Below, in pieces: positions 13,301 to 45,500 of a DNA stretch of 64,000 nt. The stretch's first letter is position 1, and each line of letters opens with the position of its first letter. Both the position numbers and the translations under genes were made by a program. The notes under the pieces were generated by a model. It saw only the letters and a program-made list of their open reading frames with translations, was not told the origin of the DNA and did no database searches. Source of the stretch: Hoplostethus atlanticus (Eukaryota; Chordata; Actinopteri; Trachichthyiformes; Trachichthyidae); contig JAXDDX010000001.1 of assembly GCA_034670405.1 (NCBI GenBank), positions 5,699,501 to 5,763,500 on the forward strand. The letters run 5' to 3'.

Positions 13301-14495
13301 TGCAAGGCAGGGTTGTCCAAAGAGGGCACATTAGCATTATGAGATATTGTGTACCAAGACAGTAGTTGCCTGTAGAATGAGAAAAAATACTTCATTTTGA
13401 TTGCCAACCACAGTATTGTGCATAGTAACACAGATAAAATGATCCTACTGGCATATCATAGAGATAAAATGTTTAATTTATTTCTTTGCTTAAGAGATGG
13501 GTTTTACTGAAATGTAATTTTATGCATTGTAAAATGTGAATATTGGGTAGGTCACCTTGCTTTCATGATGGTGAGCGGTTGTGGTCCCAAGTCTGCCTGG
13601 GATAAATTAGCCTCATCAGCACATGATGATGTCTCATCCATATTTTTATCTTCAGGTTCAATTGTTTTGGGGATCTTGTAAAATCAAGAAATACAAGGAT
13701 ATTATAATGGTGAAAGGATTAAAACGCCAAGACCTCCTGAAAAACCATCAATACTGTCTTCTGCAGGTACCTGTAGTGATGCCACTCACTTTCACTATGG
13801 TGATGCGACCCATACAATTTACTGTTTTTCTGTGCTGTACTTTTCAAGATGTAGTTTTGCCTGTTTGCAATAATCAGTAATGCAAACTGAAATGAAAGCC
13901 AGAGCTGGTGGAGGGTGCTGATTCCTAGCATAGCTAATACCGAGGGTCGATGGTACATGAGCTCATATGAAAATATGCATGCATTGTTGAATGCTTCTTT
14001 TTAAATAGGTCACTTTTTTTCTAACTGCTTTATTACTAGCGTTTCAACAAATGAAACAAATGCACGCTGCACAATCGACGTAACAATACTCACAGTTCTT
14101 TCACAGATGAAGACTGGTTGGTTGCCAGAGTACATATTCACCACGGTAGAGCTATCTGCATTGATCTTCAATATCTGTATGTCTTCCTGAAATTCCAGGT
14201 ATTAGCATCATTACTGCAATAGACTAGATTATTCAACTAGATGCATGAAGAAGACAAAATTGTATAAACGTTCACGTTACAAAATTACGTTATGTTACCC
14301 CATATGTACTTGAATCCTTACGTTCCTCGTCTTGAAGGGACCTGGAACCAAAAGGACGCATTAAAATTAACAAAATACAGGTAATGCTAGCGGGACTAAC
14401 GTTACTGAAAGACGTTAGTAAACATTCGCTACAGAGCAAACTCACCGAAGAATATTAGAAAACTCCCTAGCACAAGCTATCACCTTTGAGCCCAT
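10322..14495 (-). CDS. ZWILCH: Protein Zwilch, RZZ kinetochore complex subunit
   Basis: Subunit of the ROD-ZW10-Zwilch complex, which recruits dynein and MAD1-MAD2 to unattached kinetochores. Exons in transcript order: 14495-14446, 14341-14299, 14186-14094, 13674-13556, 13369-13182, 13022-12961, 12878-12723, 12553-12482, 12396-12303, 12217-12165, 12076-11974, 11873-11794, 11675-11519, 11314-11286, 11194-11058, 10942-10847, 10633-10518, 10410-10322. All phases agree and give 578 aa (human 591). Blocks matching the family include [61 protein letters not shown] and [10 protein letters not shown]. The N-terminal region (residues about 17-100) is the most divergent. The acceptor of exon 6 was chosen for frame; an AG two bases upstream would shift it. 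The gene is head-to-head with RPL4 and tail-to-tail with LCTL. Confidence 0.95.
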
Positions 14496-15052
14496 CTCAA
14501 AAATTGAGGGCTGATGTTACTCAGTAAATACTATGGACAAAAGACGTTAATGAAGAAATAGAGACTGATCTAGTGAAACGGTCCGCTGCTTCTGTTGATA
14601 TGTTTGACAGTCGCGCGCTCAGTCGACGAAAGAGCAACGTCATGAGGTTATCGGTCATCACGTTATGAGTGTAATGTTTGCATTAATAGAAGTGCATAGA
14701 TTAAGTCAATAAGTGCATTAATCATCTCAAACCACGTGAACGGTGAAATATTGACTAAATCAATAATATATATTTATACATATAAAATATTTCGCCACGA
14801 AAGTAGTTCGGTCTTTACGTCTATCCTCCGCTAACATGGAGGATAAAACTAGTGCCACTGATGGCAACCGATTTTAAAGTGGTGTTATAGAGGCTTGAAA
14901 TTGTATTTGAAAAATATTGAGCTGGTGTTTTATGTGATTGCAAATTATGCATATATGTCTCTGTTACGCAAAGGAGTTGTCGAAAAAACACTGTGGTCGG
15001 AAGTGGTCCTTCGTCGAAGCGGAGGCATATATCATTTGTGTTGGTGTACCAA
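14496..15052. promoter_or_regulatory. Shared ZWILCH/RPL4 intergenic promoter region
   Basis: About 560 bp separate the ZWILCH start codon (minus) from the presumed RPL4 transcription start (plus), so the genes are divergent and likely share promoter sequence. An AT-rich stretch (14766-14790) lies between CG-containing segments near each gene. I did not identify specific factor sites with confidence. Confidence 0.5.
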
Positions 15053-15063
15053 CTTCCTTTTTC
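15053..15063 (+). promoter_or_regulatory. Candidate 5' TOP start of RPL4
   Basis: The pyrimidine tract CTTCCTTTTTC lies 62-72 nt before the RPL4 ATG. It has the form of the terminal oligopyrimidine motif that begins ribosomal-protein mRNAs and places their translation under mTOR/LARP1 control. The start site itself is inferred. Confidence 0.5.
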
Positions 15064-15124
15064 ACTGTGGCCGCCAAAGCGTAAGGAGCGTGGTTCCCGG
15101 CGAGCCGAAAAATAACTATCCAAG

Positions 15125-18727
<3,603 letters not shown>

Positions 18728-18764
18728 ATGTGCTCATACTGACTGGGGTTCATTAAAGATGTCA

Positions 18765-18770
18765 AATAAA
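18765..18770 (+). terminator. RPL4 poly(A) signal
   Basis: AATAAA lies 38 nt after the RPL4 stop, giving the very short 3' UTR typical of ribosomal-protein genes. Confidence 0.85.
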
Positions 18771-18812
18771 ATGGAGTTGTTTCAATTGAGTTGTTCCAGT
18801 CATTCAAACATT

Positions 18813-18818
18813 TTTATT
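18813..18818 (-). terminator. MAP2K1 poly(A) signal (candidate)
   Basis: TTTATT on the + strand reads AATAAA for MAP2K1, 387 nt beyond its stop. It is only about 43 bp from the opposing RPL4 signal. Other 3' ends are possible. Confidence 0.45.
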
Positions 18819-19204
18819 CACAAGACTTGATAACGCCATATTTCACAAATGCTAGCAAAGAAAATATTTCTAGGGGTCGTAAGCACATCTTGAGGAATAC
18901 CAAGCAAATAGGTTGAGCAGCATGTAATCATGATTAAATGATTTGATAGTTATTAGAAAATAGCTTTTCAGGCAGACCTGCAATATAGCCCAAATAATTT
19001 TTCAATATCTAAGGTTTAATTTCACTTGGCATGAAGGTTTGTATATTAAATATACAGTAAGTGATTGCACAACGTCTTATTCAATGAGTACTGAAACTCA
19101 TAGATACTGAAATTTCTCCCTTAATACAAATCCAGTCATGAGGAACGTGAGATGGGTAATCAGTTGGTTGTGGCAGACTGGTTAGGTTGTATGTAGGTCA
19201 GGTC

Positions 19205-34238
<15,034 letters not shown>

Positions 34239-34894
34239 GTTGAACACAAGAAACAATCTGGTGTAAAAACGCACAAGCGCGAGAAATCTGGATATCACCC
34301 TGACAAACGAGCTCTGATATCAGAGAAACTCTATTTAGTCGAAAATGACTGAAAACTGAGCAGTGTTGTCATGTGCAAGAAGAGCTCCTGACAGGCAGCC
34401 CAGATATTCTTCTTAATGGGGGGATGTGAATGATCCTGGGATGATACGTCACAAAAATATTTACATTCATCTTCCGGACAGCATGGCTGTGTTTGGGACA
34501 GCGCTCCCTCAACTGGTCATTGTTGGTATTACCACTCTGTAGCCACGCAAGCTTCTGAGGCAAGTCACTTCTTTTCTACGGTCGATGTTTTTTTATTTTC
34601 TTTAACATAGCAGAGAACAATATATCTTCAGCCATCAGTAGTTGCTCCGCTTATCCCCAGACGTGTGGTCAATAGGACGATTTAGTGACATGATATTAGA
34701 TACAGGGACTGTATCTAATACCTACTTAAAACTAAGACTAAATCTATATATAAAGCATGCAGGTCTAACAGTAGAAATACCTTCACTATACAATTCTTAA
34801 CAGAGCTAATTATTGCCTAACTTACTTATTAGATGAATGAATGCATTTTTATTTTTGTGTCATCCCAAAAGATTACTTAACTAAGCACAAATAA

Positions 34895-36226
34895 TGTTAG
34901 TGCACAATTATTAGGCAAATACAATGCTCTCAGTCAATCCAAAATGTTATTGAACCTCAAACCTGAATGTGAGTGAGTTTTGTCTTTCTATATAAGTGTG
35001 CACAATTAGGCAACTGTGCAGAATTATTAGCAAACTAAATTACAAAAATAATTTCTCCCAACTCACTTGTTTATTCTCAATGTTTAGAGTAAGTATAACA
35101 AACAAGTAACACAAAATGACAATTAAATAACAAAAATATTCAGTGACCAATATAGCCACTCTTCTTTTCAATAACTGCCATGATCCTTCCATCCATGGAG
35201 TCTATCAGTTTCTTGATCTGTTCATGATCAACTTTCGCTGAAGCAGCAACCACAGCCTCCCAAATGCTGTTCAAAGAGGTGTATTGTCTTCCCTCACTGT
35301 AAATCTCACGTTTGAGAAGGGCCCACAAGTTCTCAATAGGATTTAAGTCAGGTGAGGAAGGGGGCCAGGTTATGATTCGGTCATCTTTGAGGCATTTGCT
35401 GGCTAGCCAAGCAGTGGAGTACTTGGATGCCTGTGATGGAGCATTGTCCTGCAAAGTATCTTCCAGAAACTGGCAGTAGGTTTGGGAGTTGATTTTCAGT
35501 CCATCTTCAACCTGAAAAGGTCCACCTAGCTCATCCTAAATGATAGCAGCCCATACCAGTATCCCTCCTCCAACTTGCTGGTGCCTGACTCGAAGTGGTG
35601 CAGCCACGGGCCCATCAATCTGGTCCATCAAGAGTCACTCTCATTTCATCTGTCCATTACACCTTGGCCCAATCTTGACACTTCAACTTGTGAATCTTGT
35701 TCAGTGGTGGTCGTGTTTCAGCCTTCATTACCTTGGCCATGTCTCTGAGCACTTGACACCTTGTACTTCTGGACACTCCATAGGTTGCAGTTCTGGAATA
35801 TGGTGGCACTGCAGGATAATGGGTTCCTGGTAGCTTCACGTTTAATTCTTCTCAAGTCTTTTGCAGTTAATTTGCGCCTTTTCTTCTCCATGCATTTTTT
35901 GCAACCCTGTTGACTATTCACAAGAAACTGTTTGATTGTCCGGTGGTCACGCCTCAATAGTTTATCTATTTCAAGAGTGTTGCATCCATCTGAAAGGCAT
36001 TTTACAATTTTTGACTTTTCAGTGTCAGTTAAATCTCTTTTTTGGCCCATTTTACCTAATAATTATCCACACCCTCCTTGAATCATTACACAAATACATA
36101 TCACCTGAAAATGATTAAATCCAATAAGAATTCAAGTTTATATGGTTTGGAGTTGGAAAATGTGCATAGAAATAATGATAAGGTCAGAATACTCACTTGC
36201 CTAATAATGGTGCACACAGTGTACAC
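34895..36226 (-). mobile_element. Nearly full-length decayed Tc1-like element
   Basis: Inverted ends carrying TGCACAATTATTAGGCAA (left) and the near complement TTGCCTAATAATGGTGCA (right) enclose about 1.33 kb. On the minus strand the transposase starts at 36050 (MGQKRDLTDTEKSKIVKCLS, helix-turn-helix region) and later frames show WTDEMRVTL, GGGILVWA, LQDNAPSQAS and SPDLNPIENLW, i.e. the DDE catalytic motifs. Frameshifts and stops near 35455-35720 split it, so it is inactive. It lies upstream of MAP2K1 exon 1. Confidence 0.9.
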
Positions 36227-36604
36227 ATTAGAGCTGCTAATTTCACCTATGGCACACGTTTTCTCATTTCCCATGCCTTCTATAAATAACCTCCAAATAC
36301 AAATGTTTCCTTCTCAAACACCCACCTCAGCTTTTCAGAACCCTTCATAGACAGAAAATCTATTTCATCATTAATCCTATTAAACAAAGTGTTCCTCAGA
36401 GTATAATAAAAACGCCAATATAAAAGTAAATAGATTTTAGATTAATTTGTATTTCAGTTACACAAATGACAGAGTCTGTCTTCGTCAGCACTACCAACAC
36501 AGCATCCAGGTTCAACATGGAGGGGTAATATTCCCAATCTGATTTGGGCATTGACCTTTTCTTTTTGCACAAGTTATATATCACCTTAGTTTTCAGCAGG
36601 GATG

Positions 36605-36720
36605 GCGAGAGTATCCTACTCAAGTAGAAGTACTGTTACTTTGCTGAAATATTCAGTAAAATTACTTAGGTACAAATATATTTAAGTAAAAAGTAGCTCA
36701 GAGTAAACGTCAGTTAAAAA
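36605..36720. repeat. Possible interspersed repeat (unclassified)
   Basis: The motif ACTCAAGTAGAAGTACTGTTACTT and the following TTAAGTAAAAAGTAGC resemble a repeat seen widely in fish genomes. I cannot assign a class or exact ends. Confidence 0.35.
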
Positions 36721-39700
36721 AAAGACATTGTCACATATTTCCCATGAAATGCATAAAGGGCAAGGACAGAGTTCAAACTAAAATAATTAGAAAGGTTTAG
36801 CAGCCTATTCCACAGTTTAGTCATACATATGCTCCAATGTACTTGACAGGATTTCCTCCCCATATCCCCCGCTATGCCGAGGGCTGATGCAGATCTGGTG
36901 CTCCTGGGAAGTATCTTATTGTCCAATTGTGAGTCTCTTCATATCCCATTTAAATCTTAAATCCTAGACCCCCGGTAGCACCCAGGGCTCCTCCCAGAGC
37001 TCCGATGGCCGATTCAGAAAGAACATTTCAAAATGCGTGTGTTCATCTAAATAAAACCCATGGTATTTATAATGCTTTGTATAGTTCAGCCTTAGTTCAG
37101 CCTGAAAAAACTAATGTCCTAAAATGAGTTTCTAAAATGTATTATTTAATTGTTTTGTCATGTAGAAGCAGCTTCAACTTCTTATATTAGGTATTAGTAC
37201 AGGAATGTATTCATATTCATATTCCCTCTCTGTTTCAATATAATATAATGATATCAATATAATGATATCATACCAAATGGCACTAACATTGTCTTTACCC
37301 CACCTCACTCCACATACCCTCACACATGATCAATGGTACTGTAGAGGGACTCCAGTTCTAACCCAATAAGAAGTAAACCAAGAAGTCTCTATTAACTATT
37401 ATATATTAAAGCCTTCTAAAAATCGAAATAGCATGCAAATGTATGATTACTCTCATGTAATCGGTTTCTTATTATTGTGCAAATGGTGAAAATGTTATTA
37501 ATATAGGCTCTTCCTATGTGAAACCCATTTTGTTCTTCCACCAGCCGATGGTGGAATGAGAAATGTCATCAATTGTCATTAAATTGGAATGAATACAATT
37601 AATAAACTGTCCTCATTAAAGTGATACCTCTAGGCAAGGGGTACTCTAGGATCAGCTTTCTGAGATTTTGAAGTAGGGCTAATAATGGCCTTGTACCAAA
37701 GTGAAAACCTCAGAAATGTATTTGGTAGATCTTTAATACCAGTAGTTTTTTCCCCCTCAATTTTGTCTTATACTGCCATGTTCAGCTCAGCACTGAGTGC
37801 TTCATTACTCTGAAATTCATACTCCTGCATTTCATCTTTTCAGTTCAAGTGTATCTTTGTCTATCAGGTTATCATCAGCCTCCCCCGCAACTCCAATGGA
37901 ATTTTCTTTACATGCCTTGGCCCTTTTTTTCGTTATTTCACTCTGAAAACACAGAACAACTCAATGTCTGATCTCACCCAAAGGCAATACCTGCCCTCTT
38001 TAATACATGTGGTATCTTTTATCAAGTGTTGACGCTCTGTAGCTGTTCAGAATATTTTGCTTCTCTTGCCGATTTCCCTTACATTGTAGAAACAAGTGCT
38101 CTGATTTCTGCACAAGACAGCACAGATCCTGCAGCTCTTTTATTCCAATATGCTTTTCTTAGTGATATATATATATTTATTTATTTATTTATTTATACTT
38201 AGGGATGAAATGGGTCTTCTTGATGTTGTTTCCCATTTCATTGTACAATAGCTCACAAAAACTCATACCCCATGTTTAACCATTATTCATCCAGGGAAAT
38301 TCAACCGAGCATGCTTACTCCTTTCCAGCAACGTCCTGCTAAACATTAGTACAGTTACATACATTCACATGTCCAATAGTTTTGCCTATAACAAAACTGT
38401 AGCCGTTATATCAAGTTAAATAATTTGGAGTATCTCAAATCTGAAAATAGAAATCATTTGCTAGTCCTGTCCATAATTTGTGGTGAATATTATTATTGTT
38501 ATCAGATCCCAATACATTCCTAGAGGCTTTGATCCCTGTGCAAAAACTCTTAAAATTACAATGAAGGGTTTCAGATGTTCATGAAACCCGGCTGATAGCA
38601 TAATCTTACCATGCAGATTAAATATCAAGCAGAACTTGGAGCTGGCTTCCATTTTTACAATTTGCTCTGAAGTCTTAACACATTCTCCTGACAGACTCTC
38701 AAATCACAAAGCCACTGAAGTGTGTCTGGTTTACCAAAAGCATCTTACAGCCAATATCATCTTTTTCATCATAAACCGGGACTGACAAAGAAGAAAGATC
38801 AGTACTGTCCTATCTTAAGCACAAGGACAAAAATTACATGAGTTCTATGCTTTTGACAAACTGAGTCACGGTCATTTGAACATATCAGACCACACATCAT
38901 AGCTGGTCTCCCACATGGACCATAAAACATCTACACTCTCGAAACGGATGGCGTTTTAAACACATCTAACCTGTCACGATGCAAAGGGACTTCAACACTT
39001 GCCGGTGTTGCAGCCCCTGTTAGCAGCAATTGCAAGTAAATTAACAGAGATGAATTATTTAACTGTTAGGAGAGATAGCTCTATTCATCATATTGGCTTT
39101 GTATGTGAAGTCGAACTAGTCAATAAACAATCACTGAGAGGACACAAGTTAGGGAATTTAGGGGAAGCTGGGGATTGGAAAAAAAGAAGACCTAACCAAT
39201 ATTATGGTCCAATATTCAGTGAACTGTTTACTTTATAAAATATATTACTTTATATAATTACTGCACTATGAGACACAGTAGATGAGGCATATGGAAGGAA
39301 GACTCTCAGATACACAGCTAGCAGCCAAGGTTGATCAGCGATGCTAGGATTGCTAGAAATGCTAGGATGCTAGAAAACTAGGATACACAGTTTGGTTCCG
39401 TGGATTTGTTGCCACATCCACTACTACTTTACTCAGGGAGATAGGGATTCATGGTCATGGATTACAGCAAGCCACAAAAGCAGCTTCTGAAGCAGCCGAT
39501 AAGAGCAGCCAGTTGCTCTGGCTGAAAAGAAAGGCTACCAATTGGGGTCCAAAGCATGGAAATCTGTCCCATGACTAATACAGGAGTTATACCATAGGAT
39601 GCTATAATTGTGGAGAAGTGGGTAATCATAGCCTGTTCTCAGTTCTTGGTATAATTGTGTTACATAATGAAGCACACTGTTTGTAAATACAATTTAGTTC

Positions 39701-40440
39701 CTGAATTGCAGAGTGGCCCATTTCAAGCTAGAACGGTCAGCCATCCCTATTGTTATCACCAATAGTAGGGGCCAAATTTGACGAACCATCTGTGATGGCC
39801 ACTTGATCATTCCAGTGACATGCCCACCAACACCCACCCCTCTTTCCTCTAATATTGAAGTCAGGGTTATACAAAGGCGCTCACCCAGGCAGCACAAGGG
39901 ATATTTACATCAGATGCTGTGTATTCATAAATTAAGATGGACAAACCGTTTTATGTCATTGTGTCTTGTGTCACTTTTCAAAACTGCTGCTATGTGGTAA
40001 TATTGTCTCATCATATGTCCCTAATACCATGTCTAAACACATATTGTGTTGAAAAGAAATATTAGATGTATACTGTTTCAAGCAACCATCATAGATGTGT
40101 TAAAAATGATGTATCCTTTTAAGAGTGCACCACAGAGCAAACCTATTAACCTTTTGGAGCTAGTCAAGCATACGTTGTCTCAGAAAGGTCTATCTGCTAC
40201 GCTCACCTGCCTCTGATCTCCCACTAAGAAACATGATGTAAGTTTCTTGTCACTATAAAAGACTGGATTCAACACTGGATTTCCACATTTCCCATGTGGA
40301 AAATCAGAAGGACATCCTGATCATCTCGGGATAAACATTTGGAGCTCCAGTCATCTTAACCTCAAGACTAAACCTAATGCAGGCAGGTGTCACATCAGGT
40401 GTGACATGGCAGTATTATATGAATAAGCATCTGAAACTGA
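36721..40440. other. Intergenic, upstream of MAP2K1
   Basis: AT-rich and without a recognised gene. A short ATTT repeat lies at 38173-38194. Scattered open frames under 80 residues have no family resemblance. DIS3L and TIPIN, expected here from human order, were not detected. Confidence 0.35.
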
Positions 40441-40458
40441 GAGAAAGCTTAGGTTATT

Positions 40459-41893
40459 GGTTACCGAAGTCATTGGCACCTTTGCATGTTATTCAGATAA
40501 ATCATAATATCTTCTGAAATAATTGAAATTGAAACAACTTTCTGTCTTCACACATTCATCTACACCAGCACATAATTAACCAATAAGAATTAAAACAAAG
40601 TGGCCATGGCCATGATTATTGGCACCCTTTAGAACATTTTGTTGAAGGAAATAAATTCTCATTTGCAGTGTAATTCATCTCACCAATGACAAGTTGCAGG
40701 TGCCCACATATACCATAATTATGAACCAATTATCCATTTTAAAGGGTTTATTCTGCTTCCCTGGTCGTCTGTGAAAATGGTGAGAGAAAAGAAAAGAGAC
40801 AAGAGCTGTCTGAGAATGTCAGAAAAGTATTATCACCAAACATAAACGTTGACCTTGGTGTTCCTGTTTCCACAGTTTGCAATGTTATTAATATGTTTGC
40901 TACTCGTGGAGTTGTTAAGAAGGATGTGGTGGTAAGTGGAAAATGTATCTCAGATGTAGTTGTCAAAGTTACAGGTAGCACCTCGCATGACATCCAAGGA
41001 TCTCAAGGGTGACCTGGAGAGTTCTGGGGTAATGGTTTCAGCTGTACCATACACCGTACACTGAACTAAGAAGGGCTTTACGGTCGGCCCCCACTACTGA
41101 AAGAGAAACACAAGAAGGCCCGATTGATCTTTGCCAAGACCCATCTGGACAAACCTAAATCCTTCTGGGGAAATGTTCTCTGGAACAATGAAACCAAATT
41201 AGAGCTGTTTGACAATGCAGATGAGCGATTTCTTTGCAGAGGACAAAAGGAAGGAAAAGGAACCCTACATTCAAATACAGTGGAGGTTCCATAATGCTGT
41301 GGAGCTGCTTTGCTGCCTCAGGTATGGGACGTCTTGAACGTATTATGGGCATTATGAAATCAGAAGATTACCAAGGCATTTTGGTGCAAAATGTGCTACC
41401 CAGTGTCAGAAAACTGGGTGTCAATTGAAGGTCATGGATCCTCCAGCAGGACAATGACCCAAAAGTACTCAGGAATGGTTCAAGAGAAAACGTTCTGGCA
41501 TGGCCAGCGGTGAGTGGGGGAGTCCTGATCTCAATCCCACTGAGAACCAATGGTGAGACCTGAAATATGTAGGAATCCTTCAAACATTGAAGAACTTGAG
41601 CGGGTTGCAATTGAAGAGTGGGAGAAACTGCAGTAAGGTGCAGGAAGCTTACTGATGGTTAGAAGAAACATTTGGAAGCAGTCATCATTACCTAAGGCTA
41701 AGTATTAGAAAAGGGTGCCAATAATCATTTAATCATACTAATTTTGTATTGTTTTTGTTTGATCATGTGTTGTTCAAAAAAACAAATGAACACGTGAAGA
41801 CCGAAAGTTGTTTCAATTTCCAATTACTACAGAAGATATTGTACATTATCTGCATAAAATGCACAGGTGCCAATAATCTTGGCCAGAACTGTA
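40459..41893 (+). mobile_element. Decayed Tc1-like element with long inverted repeats
   Basis: Long imperfect terminal repeats match over about 100 bp: left TTGGCACCTTTGCATG through TGAAACAACTTTCTGTC; right the inverse, ending GGTGCCAATAATCTTGGCC then AGAACTGTA. The + strand interior encodes a broken Tc1 transposase with recognisable pieces: helix-turn-helix remnants near 40780-40930, WNNETKLELF and GGSIMLWSCFAASG (41180-41330), an LQQDN-like stretch near 41437 and a degraded DLNPTENQW near 41528. Multiple stops and shifts show it is dead. Confidence 0.88.
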
Positions 41894-42264
41894 CACTTTG
41901 ACTTGATCTTTTCTTGGTTCAGATGAGAACTGAAAGCTCGCCCTTGCAGAAAAATATAGGATCTAATTACAGTCATTATTCTGTTCCAAGCAATTTACCT
42001 AATTTCCTTCCATAATGCTATCACAGGTATGGCAGGCAGACTATTCACCACTGCACTTTTCTACTCTCTATAATCCTTTTAAAATTGGAAAATAAAATAT
42101 TTTATAAGTTATCTTTTTAACAAAGTTGTATCCTACAGCAAAGAGTCTGGACCTATTGAGATCGTTAGGGTTGCCTCAGTTTCAAGTTGTGTTATATTCC
42201 TATATTACATCCTGTTTGTGAAGGTTAAGGAGTAGCGAGCTTGGTGGTGTGTGTGTAGGGAGGC

Positions 42265-42280
42265 GGGGGGGGGGGGGGCA
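42265..42280. repeat. Poly-G tract
   Basis: An uninterrupted run of about 14 G lies just upstream of the presumed MEGF11 first exon. Confidence 0.9.
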
Positions 42281-42299
42281 GCATCAGCATCAGCGCCCA

Positions 42300-42307
42300 T
42301 GACGTCA
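42300..42307. promoter_or_regulatory. Full palindromic CRE (TGACGTCA)
   Basis: The perfect 8-bp CREB/ATF site lies in the GC-rich segment directly before the presumed MEGF11 5' UTR exon. Confidence 0.5.
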
Positions 42308-42309
42308 TA

Positions 42310-42552
42310 TGAGTTTAAAGTGGGCCGCGATTCACCCAGTGAAGGAGACGAGAGGGAACAGGGAGGAGGCGCAGCAGATGTCCCTCACAACACCTGAGTT
42401 TTGACCGTAGCTATGTATTAAAATGCCTTTGAACCTTCATACATTTGCAGTTGAAGTTACTAACAAATTAGAAATGGAAGACCGCGCTGCACACAGGACC
42501 AACTGAATGATATTTTCAAGGGCGATAAGTTTAAATTTGAAGTCTCCTGAAG
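42310..42552 (+). other. MEGF11: Probable MEGF11 non-coding exon 1
   Basis: A locally GC-rich segment with a CRE and a G tract at its 5' side ends in a strong donor (AG|gtgagt at 42553). No coding sequence of MEGF11 is present until 56750, so this would be 5' UTR. It contains three short upstream frames (42378-42404, 42413-42421, 42423-42506). The 5' end is not defined by the sequence. It could instead belong to another transcript. Confidence 0.4.
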
Positions 42553-45500
42553 GTGAGTTCACGTTTTCCGAAAATCGAATAAAACGTGCTCGATTTAATC
42601 GTTAGGGGGGCTAATGATGTTGCAGCACGTATGTCATTACGGTCGAAATACATTTGCAGATATTGGGAAATGATAATTATTTTGCTTTGTCATATTTTTT
42701 GTGTTGTTGAACAGTCCCGCAATAACTTGGGGTGCAATATTTGGCATTTGGCAAGCGTTGCTGTAGGGTAGTTGATGTGACAAATTGTGCTTTCTACTTA
42801 ATTAGGCTATTGCTGTGCCAAAGAAAAAAAGCTGTATCATCTGAAAGATTTTTCCAGCGCTAGCGCAACGGTGTGTTTTTTCAAGCGGTATTTTCTGTCA
42901 GAAAATGGATCATTTGATAGATCATCATAATGTAGTGAATCCCAATGCCCTAATAATGTTGGAGGGTCTTATAGGACGCACAACCATGTTGCATGAGCTA
43001 TTTATGTGGACTGCCTAAATATAATGTCTGACTAAGAACGAAGCTGTGATAGAAGTGAAGATGATGGTTTGATGGTTTTTCTGTTTCTGATAAGTTTGGT
43101 GACTGCATCATCCGCTTTGATTTTGTTCCAGTTTCCAACACCCGTCCCTGTTAAATGTCTTGTTTTCCATCTACATCACCAAGTCAGAAAGTTGGTGTTC
43201 CCGAACAGTGTCAGGATGTCTGTTTTAGTCTAATTTGAATATTGCGTGGGCAGTAGGAGTAGTATTTTGTGATTATTTTTACCCTTCAAAGCCAGAGACG
43301 ATGGAAGGCATAGACGACGGAATCTAATAGAGGTGGTAGGAATTCTGATTGGGTTTAGAATAAAGATTAAATGTAGTTTGCTATATCAATTTAAGCCACT
43401 AGATGACAACAGAGTGCAAGCTACTGGCATAGGGGCTGATCAAACTTGCATTAGTCTATTAGTCAATGAGCAGATGTGGTCTATGTTTTAATAATGAAAT
43501 CATTTGCTGGCTGCTGTGGTTGATTTGTTTTTTTTTCAAATAAACAAAGGAGCTTTTTTTTCTAAAAGCTTGGGCAGGTACACTCTGTCTCTCTACTGAA
43601 CTATCTACTGTGGCTTTGCCCAGTTGGAAGCTGCACATATTGTAGCCTACACTCTGCACGGACTCCCTGCATTATAGCAATTTGTTATAAACTTATTTGT
43701 CATGAATGCACCTTGGCACTACAGTAGTGTAGTTTTTGATTTCTGACTGGGAGATTGACGCCTTAAGTATAAATGAGGTTCTTTTTGAGTGTATCAGTAA
43801 TAACTAGATACACTTGTAATCTTGAATCTCTTCTCAACTTTCATTCATCTTTAGCATGCACATAATTGTGTGTGTGTCCTTGTACTGAATCAAGCATTTA
43901 GTTAATCAATATCCCAGTTAAAACCTTATATTTAATCAAATGAAACAACACCAAAGCCAGTAGTGGGTGGATCTTATTGTCAGTTTGGACATTCAAGACC
44001 AACTTTTGTATCTGTTGGATAGACTAGCAGACAGTATAGATGAATGCATTCCATGTTTCCATGTTTCTTTCTTAATGGCATCTGTGTAGCTGTAATTTAG
44101 GCTATCAAACATTTTTGTTAAAATATGCATGTCCCTATTTTTTTTGGTCCCTATTATTTTTCCCCTATTTTTTCACATTAATTTTCAAATAGTCTATGAT
44201 TCATGATCTTAAGAAATCATTCTCATTCCATATCTATAAATAGTTTATGGAATTTGTTAATTTAATATTGTTACAAATTCTGAATTTGAACAATCATAAT
44301 AAATATTTTTTAATACATGTACATGTCTTTATGTGGTCAAATTTACATTTTGTTTTTGTCAACCCACAAACAGTAACTTCAGACTGTCAGGAACAGCCAT
44401 ATATTCAGGATTCAGGATTCTATTCAGGGAGTTTTGAAGTTGTTATTTCCCCTCTACCAATGACGGTATAAGCAAAGTTTAAATTAATTAAAGCTAATGA
44501 ACACAGGGTGTTATTTTACCTTGTTATTTATAAAGCTTTTTTAGTGATGGAAGAACATGCGGTTAGAGAGCAGATTATATTGAGGTGAGCTTCAGTGGCT
44601 TCATCCTTCAGTAGAACCAAGGACGTCATTTGCCGCTGAGACACCGTAACAGTTTAGCACTTAGAGGAATTCTGACAGCTTTTGATGAGAAGGGAGTAGA
44701 AACGTCTTTGTCTCATTTTCTGAGCCTTTCCAAAGTGATGCATGCTGCTAAGGGCATGCAAGTGGTTTGCTGGAGTTTTTTGTTGTGTGCACATTACAGT
44801 CTAGTAAACCCTCAACTGGAAATCCTAGTGTTTGGCTGAATCAATAGATTTAATTAGTGGTGATTAATGAAGGAGTGTGGTGGTAGAAAGCTGACAGTTG
44901 TTTCAATACCCATGGACACATTGTATTGACAAACAGGGAGAAATTACTTCCCATGGTATGAATTTGCAAGACTCTTGATTTTACTTATGCAATTGCATTT
45001 ATGTATATGCAATTGCCTAACCATGCACAAAGTAGATTAAAAATGGTGACACAATATTTCAGTTAAATGTATTGCTGTTCAGTTTAAAAGAAACGTCATT
45101 TAATCTTTAAATGCAATTAACACCTCATAAGCCACTGGTTTAGATCCAGGCACAAAAATCGATTCTTCACATGTGAAGTAAAAGACTTGGAACCACTGAT
45201 TAGAGTAAACATTTTGAAAAATATCTTTCTCCACAAGCTGGACATGCTTTTTGCAGGGCAAATAGTGTTCCAGCAGCTTATCGGGACATGCAATACATAT
45301 CCTAGAGAATAATGAGTGGTTGGTATATGATAGTCAGTGCGCTATTGATCATCATGAACTTGAAACTGATTTTCAAAACTTCATGTGAACAAGTCAATAT
45401 CTGTATGAAAATGTTTCATATAGAGTTTATTTCTTTTGAAAACAGTTGTTCCCCAGAACCCGTCAAAAGAAACAGCTCCAATGACCTTTATTCTGCAAAT

